This document shows, piece after piece, positions 28,357-36,990 of a DNA stretch of 64,000 bases. Both the position numbers and the translations under genes were made by a program. Source of the stretch: an uncultured Aliiroseovarius sp. (lineage in GTDB: Bacteria; Pseudomonadota; Alphaproteobacteria; Rhodobacterales; Rhodobacteraceae). The first letter of the stretch is position 1; each line of letters begins with the position of its first letter. The notes under the pieces were generated by a model that was given only the letters and a program-made list of their open reading frames with translations, was not told the origin of the DNA and ran no database searches. The stretch is from positions 124,001 through 188,000 of the forward strand of contig NZ_CANMFT010000008.1 of assembly GCF_947497285.1 (NCBI RefSeq). The letters run 5' to 3'.

Positions 28357-29648
28357 TGCCCGCCGCCGCGCGAAACGGTCAGCGCGGGCTTATCCTATCC
28401 GCGCCGTCGTCAGGCAGCGGCAAGACCACCCTGACCTTGGGCCTTTTGCGGGCGCTGTCACGCCGCGGTGTGGATGTCAGCGGTGCAAAATCCGGCCCCG
28501 ACTACATTGACCCGCGTTTTCACGCCGCCGCCTGTGGGCGCGACTGTCCAAATCTGGACGCGTGGGCGATGAAACCCGCACGGATCGACGCTTTGGCCGC
28601 GTCTGGCGCGGACCTGTTACTGATCGAAGGCGCGATGGGGCTGTTTGACGGTGCACCGCCACACGGGCGCGGGGCCACGGCCGATCTGGCCCGCCAGTTG
28701 GGTCTGCCCGTGGTGTTGGTCATCGACTGCGCGCGGTTGGCGCACTCTGTCGCGCCGCTTGTCAACGGGTTTGCGTCACACGACCCTGACGTCCGCGTCG
28801 CGGGTGTGATTCTAAACAATGTCGGCAGCCCGCGCCACGAGGCAATGCTGCGCGCCGCACTGCACCCAAGCAATATTGCGATATTGGGCGCGGTTCATCG
28901 CCAAACGGGCATGGCGCATCCCTCGCGCCATCTGGGCTTGGTGCAGGCGGGTGAACATCCGGATTTGCAGTCCTATCTCGACCGTGTGGCCGATGCTGTG
29001 GAGGCTGCGCTTGATCTGGAGGCGCTGGTGGCGCTGGCGGAACCGATCACGGCGCGCGCAGAGGCCATGGCGTGTCTGGCGGCACCGGGCAAGCGGATCG
29101 CCATCGCGTCAGACCGGGCCTTTGCCTTTGCCTACCCACATATTCTGGCCGATTGGCAGGCAGACGGCGCGGCCATCCTGCCCTTCTCGCCGCTGGCCGA
29201 CGAAGCCCCGGCGCGCGACGCCGACTTCATCTTCCTGCCCGGTGGCTATCCCGAGTTGCACGCCGCCACGCTGGCCGCAGCACAGACGTTCAAGGCCGGA
29301 CTGCGCGCCGCCACCTGCCCGATCTATGGCGAGTGCGGGGGGTATATGGTGCTGGGCCGCGCGATCACCGACAAGGACGGAGATCGCCACGAGATGTTGG
29401 GGCTGCTCGACCTTGAAACCAGCTTCGCGACGCGCAAGTTGCATCTTGGCTACCGGACCCTTCACGCGACCCACGGCCCCTTCCCCGGCGCATGGGCTGC
29501 GCATGAGTTCCACTATGCGACCACCCTGCGGGCCAATGGCCAAGCGCTGTTCGATGCGAGGGATGCGGAATGCACCGCCTTGCCCCCTATGGGTCTGGTG
29601 AACGGCCAAGTCTCAGGCAGCTTTGCGCATCTGATCGACCGCGCCTAG
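28353..29648 (+). CDS. cobB: Cobyrinate/hydrogenobyrinate a,c-diamide synthase
   Basis: LILSAPSSGSGKTTLTLGLLRALSRRGVDVSGAKSGPDYIDPRFHAAACGR; class-I GATase C-terminus PIYGECGGYMVLG. Confidence 0.95.
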   Translation: MMPAAARNGQRGLILSAPSSGSGKTTLTLGLLRALSRRGVDVSGAKSGPDYIDPRFHAAACGRDCPNLDAWAMKPARIDALAASGADLLLIEGAMGLFDGAPPHGRGATADLARQLGLPVVLVIDCARLAHSVAPLVNGFASHDPDVRVAGVILNNVGSPRHEAMLRAALHPSNIAILGAVHRQTGMAHPSRHLGLVQAGEHPDLQSYLDRVADAVEAALDLEALVALAEPITARAEAMACLAAPGKRIAIASDRAFAFAYPHILADWQADGAAILPFSPLADEAPARDADFIFLPGGYPELHAATLAAAQTFKAGLRAATCPIYGECGGYMVLGRAITDKDGDRHEMLGLLDLETSFATRKLHLGYRTLHATHGPFPGAWAAHEFHYATTLRANGQALFDARDAECTALPPMGLVNGQVSGSFAHLIDRA

Positions 29649-29720
29649 ACGGCAGCGGTCAATTGCCGCGTCGCGGCTGGTTTTTCCATCTGGTCAAATC
29701 CGCGCCCCGCAGATACCCAT

Positions 29721-30953
29721 ATGCGCATGAGTGACGCGATCCAGACCCCAGGCGACGACGCCCGCGCCAAGCGCAATGTGACCATCCTTGTGCTGGCGCA
29801 GGCTTTTCTGGGCGCGCAGATGCCGATGATTTTCACCATGGCAGGGCTGGCCGGGCAATCGCTGGCGTCGAACCCCTGCTGGGCGACGCTGCCAATCTCG
29901 CTGATGGTCGGCGGCTCGATGTTCTTCGCCAATCCTGTATCTTGGGTCATGCAGACCTATGGCCGCCGTGTGGGCTTTTGGCTTGGCACGATGGGTGGCA
30001 CGCTGGGCGCCGCGATCAGCGCCTATGCCCTGACCCAAGCCGATTTCGGTATCTTCCTTCTCGGGTCGTTCCTGATGGGGCTATATCAATCCTCGCAAGG
30101 GTTCTTTCGGTTTGCGGCGGCCGACACGGCTTCGGCCGCGTTCCGACCCAAAGCGATTTCTTATGTCATGGCGGGCGGTCTGGCCTCGGCGGTCATTGGA
30201 CCTCAGCTGTTCAACGCCACAAACGACGCGATGGTCGTGCCCTTTCTTGGGGCTTATCTGACCATCATCGCGATCAACATTCTGGGCTCGTTCCTATTTT
30301 TGGGGCTGGACATCCCCAAGCCGCCGAAGCCGCATGTGGATGACCCCAAAGGCCGCACAAGACGCGAGCTTTTGCGCGACCCTGTCATCGCCGTTGCGAT
30401 CATCTGCGGGATGGTATCCTACGCATTGATGAACCTTGTCATGACCTCGACACCGCTGGCCGTCGTCGGCTGTGGGTTTGAAACCGATATGGCGGGAAAT
30501 GTCGTCACCGCACACGTGCTGGCGATGTTCGTGCCCAGCTTTTTCACCGGCCACCTGATCGCCCGCTTCGGCACCCGCAAGGTGATCGCAACCGGGCTGG
30601 CCATTCTTGGGCTGGCGGGCGTCGTCGCGCTGCAAGGCGTCGAGCTTGAGAACTTCTTCATCGCGCTGATCCTGCTGGGCGTCGGCTGGAACTTCGGGTT
30701 CATCGGCGCAACCACCATGCTGGCAGGTGCCCATGCCCCGGAAGAGCGTGGCCGCGTGCAGGGCATGAACGATATGATCGTGTTTGGCTGCGTGACCATC
30801 GCGTCGCTGGCCTCGGGCGGGTTGATGAACTGCTCAGGCGGATCGACGGTCGAGGGCTGGAACGCGGTCAACATCGCCATGGTGCCGTTTTTGGCGCTGG
30901 CGGGCGCGTCGCTGATCTGGCTGATGCTGCGCCCACAGGACGATTTGGCCTGA
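29721..30953 (+). CDS. MFS transporter
   Basis: About 12 hydrophobic segments; LGTMGGTLGAAISAYALTQADFGIFLLGSFLMGLYQSSQGFFRF. Confidence 0.9.
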   Translation: MRMSDAIQTPGDDARAKRNVTILVLAQAFLGAQMPMIFTMAGLAGQSLASNPCWATLPISLMVGGSMFFANPVSWVMQTYGRRVGFWLGTMGGTLGAAISAYALTQADFGIFLLGSFLMGLYQSSQGFFRFAAADTASAAFRPKAISYVMAGGLASAVIGPQLFNATNDAMVVPFLGAYLTIIAINILGSFLFLGLDIPKPPKPHVDDPKGRTRRELLRDPVIAVAIICGMVSYALMNLVMTSTPLAVVGCGFETDMAGNVVTAHVLAMFVPSFFTGHLIARFGTRKVIATGLAILGLAGVVALQGVELENFFIALILLGVGWNFGFIGATTMLAGAHAPEERGRVQGMNDMIVFGCVTIASLASGGLMNCSGGSTVEGWNAVNIAMVPFLALAGASLIWLMLRPQDDLA

Positions 30954-31100
30954 TTGGACGCGCTCGGCGCGTCTGCATCAACTGCCCGTCGCACATCACC
31001 TCTTTTTTACAAAAATGTGTCACCGACCGCTTGGCACCAGCTTGCCCAGCGACATTTTGGCATGCCGGACGCTTTGGCTTGAAATCCTTGTGACGGGTCA

Positions 31101-31122
31101 TTAGTTATAAGCCTATAACTAA
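31101..31122. promoter_or_regulatory. Inverted repeat operator (probable TetR-family site)
   Basis: TTAGTTATA-AGCC-TATAACTAA, perfect 9-bp arms, 15 bp upstream of the ATG of an operon encoding a TetR regulator. Confidence 0.75.
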
Positions 31123-31137
31123 CCTTGCGAGGCCGCC

Positions 31138-31536
31138 ATGCCCAACCAATCCACACCCGTTCGCTGGCTCAAACCGATCGCTGTTGTTGCGTTGGTGTTT
31201 GGTCTTCTGACCCTCTTTTCCGGTGGCAACGTGCTGTTTGGCCCGGACGAAGCGCGCGCCTCCGCCGGGCAATATGTCGGTTTCGTGGTCTGGTTCAACT
31301 TCCTCGCAGGCGGCGTTTACGTGCTGGCAGCCATCGGCCTGTGGCTTGGCAAGTCCTGGGCCCCCAGATTGGCCGCACTGATCGCCATTGCTACGGCAGT
31401 GGTCGGACTGGGCTTCGCATTCGTCGTCTTGCGCGGCAGCCCGTTTGAGATGCGCACGGTCGGCGCCCTGACCCTCAGATTTGCCTTCTGGGCCGCGATT
31501 GCCTTGATCACCACCCGACGCTCTGCCCCAGCATGA
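31138..31536 (+). CDS. Small integral membrane protein
   Basis: About 4 predicted TM segments; overlaps tetR by 4 bp. Confidence 0.8.
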   Translation: MPNQSTPVRWLKPIAVVALVFGLLTLFSGGNVLFGPDEARASAGQYVGFVVWFNFLAGGVYVLAAIGLWLGKSWAPRLAALIAIATAVVGLGFAFVVLRGSPFEMRTVGALTLRFAFWAAIALITTRRSAPA

Positions 31537-32141
31537 GCGCGCGCAAATCCACAGACGATCGCAAGACCGAGATCCTGGACGTGACCCTTGATCTGGCCTT
31601 CAGGGTCGGGCCGGACCATGTGACGACCGGCATGATTGCAACGCAACTTGGGCTGACCCAACCGGCGATCTACAAGCACTTTCCCAAGAAAGAAGATATC
31701 TGGCGGGCCGCGACCGACCGGCTTTGTGCCCTGATCCGCGACAATATCGACCGAACCGCCCAAGCAAACCTGCCCCCGACCCACGCCTTGCGTCGCCTGA
31801 TACTTGGGCATCTGAAATTGGTCTGCGACACCCCCGCACTGCCCGAAATCATGGTGACGCGCGACCCGTCCGGCAATCTGACCCAAACCCGCCGCCTCAT
31901 TCTGGAAGCGATGACAGAATTTCGTGCAACGCTTGCGCAATATCTTTCGAACGCCCAACAGACCGGACAACTTCGCCCCGATCTGCGAAGCGAAGATGGC
32001 GTGACGCTGCTGATCGGGATCGTGCAAAGCCTGGTGCTGCGCCTGATCGTAACCCGCGACACCGCAACGCTTGTGCCAGACGGCGAACGCCTGCTTGACC
32101 TGCAACTGACGCTCTTCGAACGCCAAGGAAAAGACATATGA
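31533..32141 (+). CDS. TetR/AcrR family transcriptional regulator
   Basis: TEILDVTLDLAFRVGPDHVTTGMIATQLGLTQPAIYKHFPKKEDIWRAA. Confidence 0.95.
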   Translation: MSARKSTDDRKTEILDVTLDLAFRVGPDHVTTGMIATQLGLTQPAIYKHFPKKEDIWRAATDRLCALIRDNIDRTAQANLPPTHALRRLILGHLKLVCDTPALPEIMVTRDPSGNLTQTRRLILEAMTEFRATLAQYLSNAQQTGQLRPDLRSEDGVTLLIGIVQSLVLRLIVTRDTATLVPDGERLLDLQLTLFERQGKDI

Positions 32142-33499
32142 AAACCGGCTTCAAACTGGCTCTGATCACCCTTCCCATCGCGGCCATTGGCGCGGGCATT
32201 CTGGCCTATGTCGTATCGACAAGCCCACCACCCGAACGCAGCACGCTGGCCGAACGCAGCGCCGCGGTGCGGGTGATCCCTGCTGACAGCAGATCACTTG
32301 TGCCAACCCTGACCGGGTTCGGGCTTGTGACCCCGCAACGCACGTTCGACGCAATCGCAGAGGTCGGCGGGCGCGTCGAATATGTCAATCCGGGGCTCCG
32401 CGGCGGGCAGATCCTGCCCGCAGGCGCCGTGCTTCTGCGCGTATCGCCTACGGATTTCAACCTCGCCATTGCACAGGCCAAGGCCAACATTCGCGCCGCC
32501 GAAGCCCGTCTGGCCGAACTGGACGTGTCCGAACAGAACCAGCGCGACGCCCTGGAGATTGAACGCGAGGCGCTGGAGGTAAAAGCATCCGATCTGGCCC
32601 GCGCCGAGGCGCTGTTCAAAGCAGGCACCATGTCGAAAGGCGCACGCGACCAGTCCCGTGCCGCCCATCTGGCGCAACGCCAGAAGGTGCAGGGGATTGA
32701 AAGCACGCTGGCCTTGTTTCCAACCCAGCGCACCGTTCAGACCGAACAGATCGCCGTTTACCAGGCAACGCTTGCCACCGCGCAACTGAACCTTGAGCGC
32801 AGTGAATTGACGTTGCCATTTGCGGCCCGCGTCGCCGCCTATTCCGTCGAGGTCGGGCAGTTTCTGAAAACCGGGCAAACAGCCGCAAGTCTGGACGGGA
32901 TCGAGCGCGCCGAGGTCGTGGTGCAGGTGTCTCTGGACGATTTCGGCCGTCTGGTGCGGCTTGGTCGCAGCACAGCGCCGACAATGCCGATCGAACCAAC
33001 CCAGATGACCGAAGCTCTTCACGCCCTTGGACTGACGGCTCAGGTCCGGTTGCGGCTGGGCGAGCAAACCGAAACCTGGCCGGCCACGGTTGACCGGGTC
33101 AGCGACGGGATCGACCTACGGTCAGGTACGGTCGGTGTGGTTGTGGTGGTGGAAAACGCCTATGGGCAAAGCGGCCAAGGCAATCGCCCGCCCCTGACCA
33201 AAGGCATGTTCGTCGATGTGGTGCTCAGCAGCGCGCCAGTTTCGGGTCTTGTCTTGCCGCGCAGCGCGCTGCGTGACGGCAGTCTCTATGTCGCTGACAG
33301 TGACAACCGGCTGCGTATGGTCGCAGCCACACCTCGGTTTGAACAAGGCGAGATCGCGCTTTTTGCCAGCGACACGCTTGCACAGGGCACGCATGTTTTG
33401 CTGACCCCGCCAAACCCGGTGATCGAGGGACAATTGCTTGATCCGCATGTGGATGAAGGTCTGATGCCGCAGCTTTTGGCCAAGGACGCAGCTCAATGA
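32138..33499 (+). CDS. RND efflux periplasmic adaptor (membrane fusion protein)
   Basis: N-terminal TM, GGRVEYVNPGLRGGQILPAGAVLLRVSPTDFNLAIAQAKANIRAAEARLAEL. Confidence 0.93.
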   Translation: MKTGFKLALITLPIAAIGAGILAYVVSTSPPPERSTLAERSAAVRVIPADSRSLVPTLTGFGLVTPQRTFDAIAEVGGRVEYVNPGLRGGQILPAGAVLLRVSPTDFNLAIAQAKANIRAAEARLAELDVSEQNQRDALEIEREALEVKASDLARAEALFKAGTMSKGARDQSRAAHLAQRQKVQGIESTLALFPTQRTVQTEQIAVYQATLATAQLNLERSELTLPFAARVAAYSVEVGQFLKTGQTAASLDGIERAEVVVQVSLDDFGRLVRLGRSTAPTMPIEPTQMTEALHALGLTAQVRLRLGEQTETWPATVDRVSDGIDLRSGTVGVVVVVENAYGQSGQGNRPPLTKGMFVDVVLSSAPVSGLVLPRSALRDGSLYVADSDNRLRMVAATPRFEQGEIALFASDTLAQGTHVLLTPPNPVIEGQLLDPHVDEGLMPQLLAKDAAQ

Positions 33500-36400
33500 T
33501 CAGGTTTTTCGCAGGTCACCCGACCATCGCCAACCTCTTGATGATCCTGTTCCTTGCAGCGGGGCTGTTTGTCAGCCCGACCTTGCTGCGCGAAACCTTC
33601 CCGCGTGCCAATCTCAGCGAGGTTGAGATCAGCGTCCCCTATCCCGGCGCCCGCCCCGAAGAGGTGGAAACCGCGATTTGCGAGCGGATCGAAAGCGCTC
33701 TTGATGGGGTGACGGGTCTTGAGAAACACGCGTGCGAGGCGCGCGAAAACGCGGCGCTTGCGGTCGTCAAAATGCGCGAGGGCGACAATTTTCAAACCTT
33801 CGTCGCCGATGTGAAGACGGAAGTTGACGCCATCTCGGATTTTCCAGAACGCGCCGAGGCGGCCACCGTCAGACCGTTGGGGCGCACCGATTTCGTCGCC
33901 TCGGTCGCGTTGACCGGTCCGCGCACGCGCACGGATCTGAACGACTATGCCGAATACATACGCACCGGTATGCTGCGCTGGGGCGGCATTCCGAAAGTTG
34001 ACATTCGTGGCTTTGCCACCCGCGAGTTCCAGATCGACCTCCGCCCGTCAGAGCTTCAGAAATTCGGCATTTCCGTCGCTGACGTTGCACGCACGGTGCA
34101 GGCAAACAGCCTTGATCTGCCAGCGGGCAACATAGAGGCGGCAACCGAAACACTGCTGGTGCGTGTCGCCGAAGAGCGGCGCGATAGCCGTGCGCTGGAA
34201 GCCCTGATCGTGCGGTCCTCGGCGCAGGGGGGACAGGTGCGGCTGGGCGACATCGCAGACATTTCCGAAGGGTTCGCCTCTGATGACGATGTGATCTTGT
34301 TCGACGGCAAACCCGCCGCCATCCTTGATATCACCAAGACCCGCGCCGAAGACAGCCTGCGCACAATGGACGCGCTGCAGGGGTTTCTTGACGCCGAACG
34401 CGCCCAAGCCCCCCCCGGTGTGACACTTGAAATTACCGCTGACGGCGTGTCGGTGGTGCGCGACCGGCTTACACTGGTGGTGGTCAACGGCCTGCAAGGT
34501 CTGGCTCTGGTGTTTATGGTCCTGTGGCTGTTTTTCGGCTTTCGGTTTTCGTTCTGGGTGGCGATGGGACTACCGGTGTCCTTCATGGGCGGCGTCGCCC
34601 TGATGGGGCTTGTCGGCTATTCGCTGAACCTGATGACGACGCTGGGCTTGTTGATCGTGATCGGGCTGTTGATGGACGACGCCATCGTTATCGCGGAAAA
34701 CATCGCCCGGTTGCGCGAAAAAGGGCGCAGTGCGCTGGACGCCGCGGTCGAAGGCGCAAGGCAGGTGTTTCCCAACGTCTTTGCCTCGTTCGGGACAACC
34801 GCGATGATTTTCGGCTCGCTTGCCTTTCTTGCCGGTGATCTGGGTGCTGTGTTGCGCGTGGTGCCTGTGGTGATGCTGTTCGTTCTTATGGTGTCGCTGG
34901 TCGAGGCGTTCCTGATCCTGCCCCACCACCTGATCCACAGCCTTGAGGTCGCCAACCACGACAAGGGGCTGCGCGCGCGTGTCGAACACGCCGTCGATTG
35001 GACGCGCGAACGCCTTGTCGGGCCGCTGGTCGATCTGACGATCCGTTGGCGATATGCGGTGGCAGGGCTAAGTCTTGCGGTGCTGTTGACCTCGGTCAGC
35101 ATGCTGGCGGGAGGCTATCTGAAATTCACCGCCTTTCCCGAATTGGACGGCGACACGATTGTCGCGCGCGTTCTGCTGCCGCAAGGCACGCCGCTGTCGC
35201 GCACCGACCAGATCGTCGCCCAGCTTGAGGCCGGTCTGGACGAGGTCAATGCCACTCTGACGCCCGAGCAACCCAACGAGGCCACTCTGATCCGCCATGT
35301 CAGCGTTTTTCACGGTTTGAACCGGGATGCCTTCGAGACCGGCGCCCATGTGGTCACCCTGAGCGTCGATCTTCTGCCCTCGGCCAAACGCGTCAGCACA
35401 CCGGACGAGATCATGGCGCTGTGGCGCGACACCGTCGGTCCCGTGGCCGATGTGATCAGCCTGAAATACGCCGAAAGCACGATCGGCCCCGCCGGGATCG
35501 CCATCGATTTGCGCTTGAAGGGCGACGATCTGGCAGCCCTCAAGGCGGCGTCGATCGAGTTGCAGGATTGGCTGTGGCAGTATGAGGGCGTCACCTCGAT
35601 CCTTGATGACCTGCGACCGGGCAAACGTGAATTGCGTGTGACGCTCAGGGACAGCGCAGGCCCGATGGGGATCACCGCGGCGATGGTCGCAGACCAGTTG
35701 CGCGCCGCCTATATCGGCACCACAATCAGCGAAATGCAGGTCGCCGGAAGCCTGATCGAGGTCACCGCGCAATTTGGCAAGGATGATCGCGGCGACCGGT
35801 CCATCTTCGACAACTTCTCGGTCACCCGGAGCGATGGCAGCTATGTGCCCCTGGATATCGTCGCCAAGGTCGAGATCGGTCAGGGCTACAACCGCATCAA
35901 CCACGAAAACGGGGTGCGCACGGTCACCGTTCAGGGGTCGATTGACACCCGCACCGCGAATGCGAACGCCATCGTCGGCGACACCCTGACGCGCTTTGTG
36001 CCAGAGCTTCTGGCGCGCCATCCCGGCGTCACGCTTGATGTCGAGGGTCAGAATGCCGAAGCCGGTAAGACCCAGCAATCCATGCTGAAAGGGTTCGTCA
36101 TCGGGCTATTGGGCGTGTTCTTGCTGCTCAGCTTCCTGTTTCGCTCGTATCTGGAGCCGATCGTGGTGATGTTGGTGATCCCGCTGTCCCTGCCCGGTGC
36201 GATCTTCGGCCACATGGCGATGGGGCTCGACTTTTCGATGCCCAGCATGTTGGGCTTTGTCGCGCTGGCGGGGGTCGTGGTCAACAACTCGATCTTGCTT
36301 GTCGATTTTGTCAAACACGAACATGTCGAGGCGGCAAATGTGTCGCAAGCCGCTGCGCGCGCTGCACGGGCGCGGTTCAGGGCGATCTTTCTGACCACCA

Positions 36401-36585
36401 CTACGACGACGGCGGGTCTGTTGCCGATCCTGACGGAAACCAGCCTGCAGGCGCAGATCCTGATCCCGCTGGTGGCCAGCCTGGTGTTCGGGCTGCTGTC
36501 AGCCAGCGTGGTGGTGCTGTTTGTGCTGCCGGCGATCTATGCCATTTTGGATGACCTCGGCCTGACCACGCTGTCCAAAGCCTGA
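33496..36585 (+). CDS. RND efflux inner-membrane transporter (AcrB family)
   Basis: ISVPYPGARPEEVETAICERIESALDGVTGL; MDDAIVIAENIARLREKG; 1029 aa with RND topology. Confidence 0.95.
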   Translation: MIRFFAGHPTIANLLMILFLAAGLFVSPTLLRETFPRANLSEVEISVPYPGARPEEVETAICERIESALDGVTGLEKHACEARENAALAVVKMREGDNFQTFVADVKTEVDAISDFPERAEAATVRPLGRTDFVASVALTGPRTRTDLNDYAEYIRTGMLRWGGIPKVDIRGFATREFQIDLRPSELQKFGISVADVARTVQANSLDLPAGNIEAATETLLVRVAEERRDSRALEALIVRSSAQGGQVRLGDIADISEGFASDDDVILFDGKPAAILDITKTRAEDSLRTMDALQGFLDAERAQAPPGVTLEITADGVSVVRDRLTLVVVNGLQGLALVFMVLWLFFGFRFSFWVAMGLPVSFMGGVALMGLVGYSLNLMTTLGLLIVIGLLMDDAIVIAENIARLREKGRSALDAAVEGARQVFPNVFASFGTTAMIFGSLAFLAGDLGAVLRVVPVVMLFVLMVSLVEAFLILPHHLIHSLEVANHDKGLRARVEHAVDWTRERLVGPLVDLTIRWRYAVAGLSLAVLLTSVSMLAGGYLKFTAFPELDGDTIVARVLLPQGTPLSRTDQIVAQLEAGLDEVNATLTPEQPNEATLIRHVSVFHGLNRDAFETGAHVVTLSVDLLPSAKRVSTPDEIMALWRDTVGPVADVISLKYAESTIGPAGIAIDLRLKGDDLAALKAASIELQDWLWQYEGVTSILDDLRPGKRELRVTLRDSAGPMGITAAMVADQLRAAYIGTTISEMQVAGSLIEVTAQFGKDDRGDRSIFDNFSVTRSDGSYVPLDIVAKVEIGQGYNRINHENGVRTVTVQGSIDTRTANANAIVGDTLTRFVPELLARHPGVTLDVEGQNAEAGKTQQSMLKGFVIGLLGVFLLLSFLFRSYLEPIVVMLVIPLSLPGAIFGHMAMGLDFSMPSMLGFVALAGVVVNNSILLVDFVKHEHVEAANVSQAAARAARARFRAIFLTTTTTTAGLLPILTETSLQAQILIPLVASLVFGLLSASVVVLFVLPAIYAILDDLGLTTLSKA

Positions 36586-36681
36586 CGGTCAGGTTCTTTG
36601 GGGTTTGGGCCGGGTCGTCGCTTGACGACACATCGCGTGGGCGGATCAGAAGAACGACCGCTCTGGTCAGGTCATGACAGG

Positions 36682-36960
36682 TCAGGCCTGATCGACCCGC
36701 CCCTTTCGACCACCGCGCCGCTTGGGCTGGGGTAGCTCTTGTCGGGCGTCGCGCAGCACGGTGGTCATCGGGTGCGCAGGTTGAGCCGTTTCGTAGTGGT
36801 CCAGCAACAGCGCGATCCGTTCGGACTGCGGCATGGCATGGTCATCAAACAAGGCCCAGTCCAGAAAGATCGACCGGCATTCCTCTATCCTGATCCCGTC
36901 GATCAGATAGCTGTCCTTGATCAGACCGCGCGGGTCGATGTCTTTGATGAGATCGCTCAT
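36682..36960 (-). CDS. Conserved small hypothetical protein
   Basis: MSDLIKDIDPRGLIKDSYLIDGIRIEECRSIFLDWALFD; directly downstream of glnE. Confidence 0.7.
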   Translation of the reverse strand: MSDLIKDIDPRGLIKDSYLIDGIRIEECRSIFLDWALFDDHAMPQSERIALLLDHYETAQPAHPMTTVLRDARQELPQPKRRGGRKGRVDQA

Positions 36961-36990
36961 CGCGGCTCCTTGGGTGCCGACGCGATCGGG

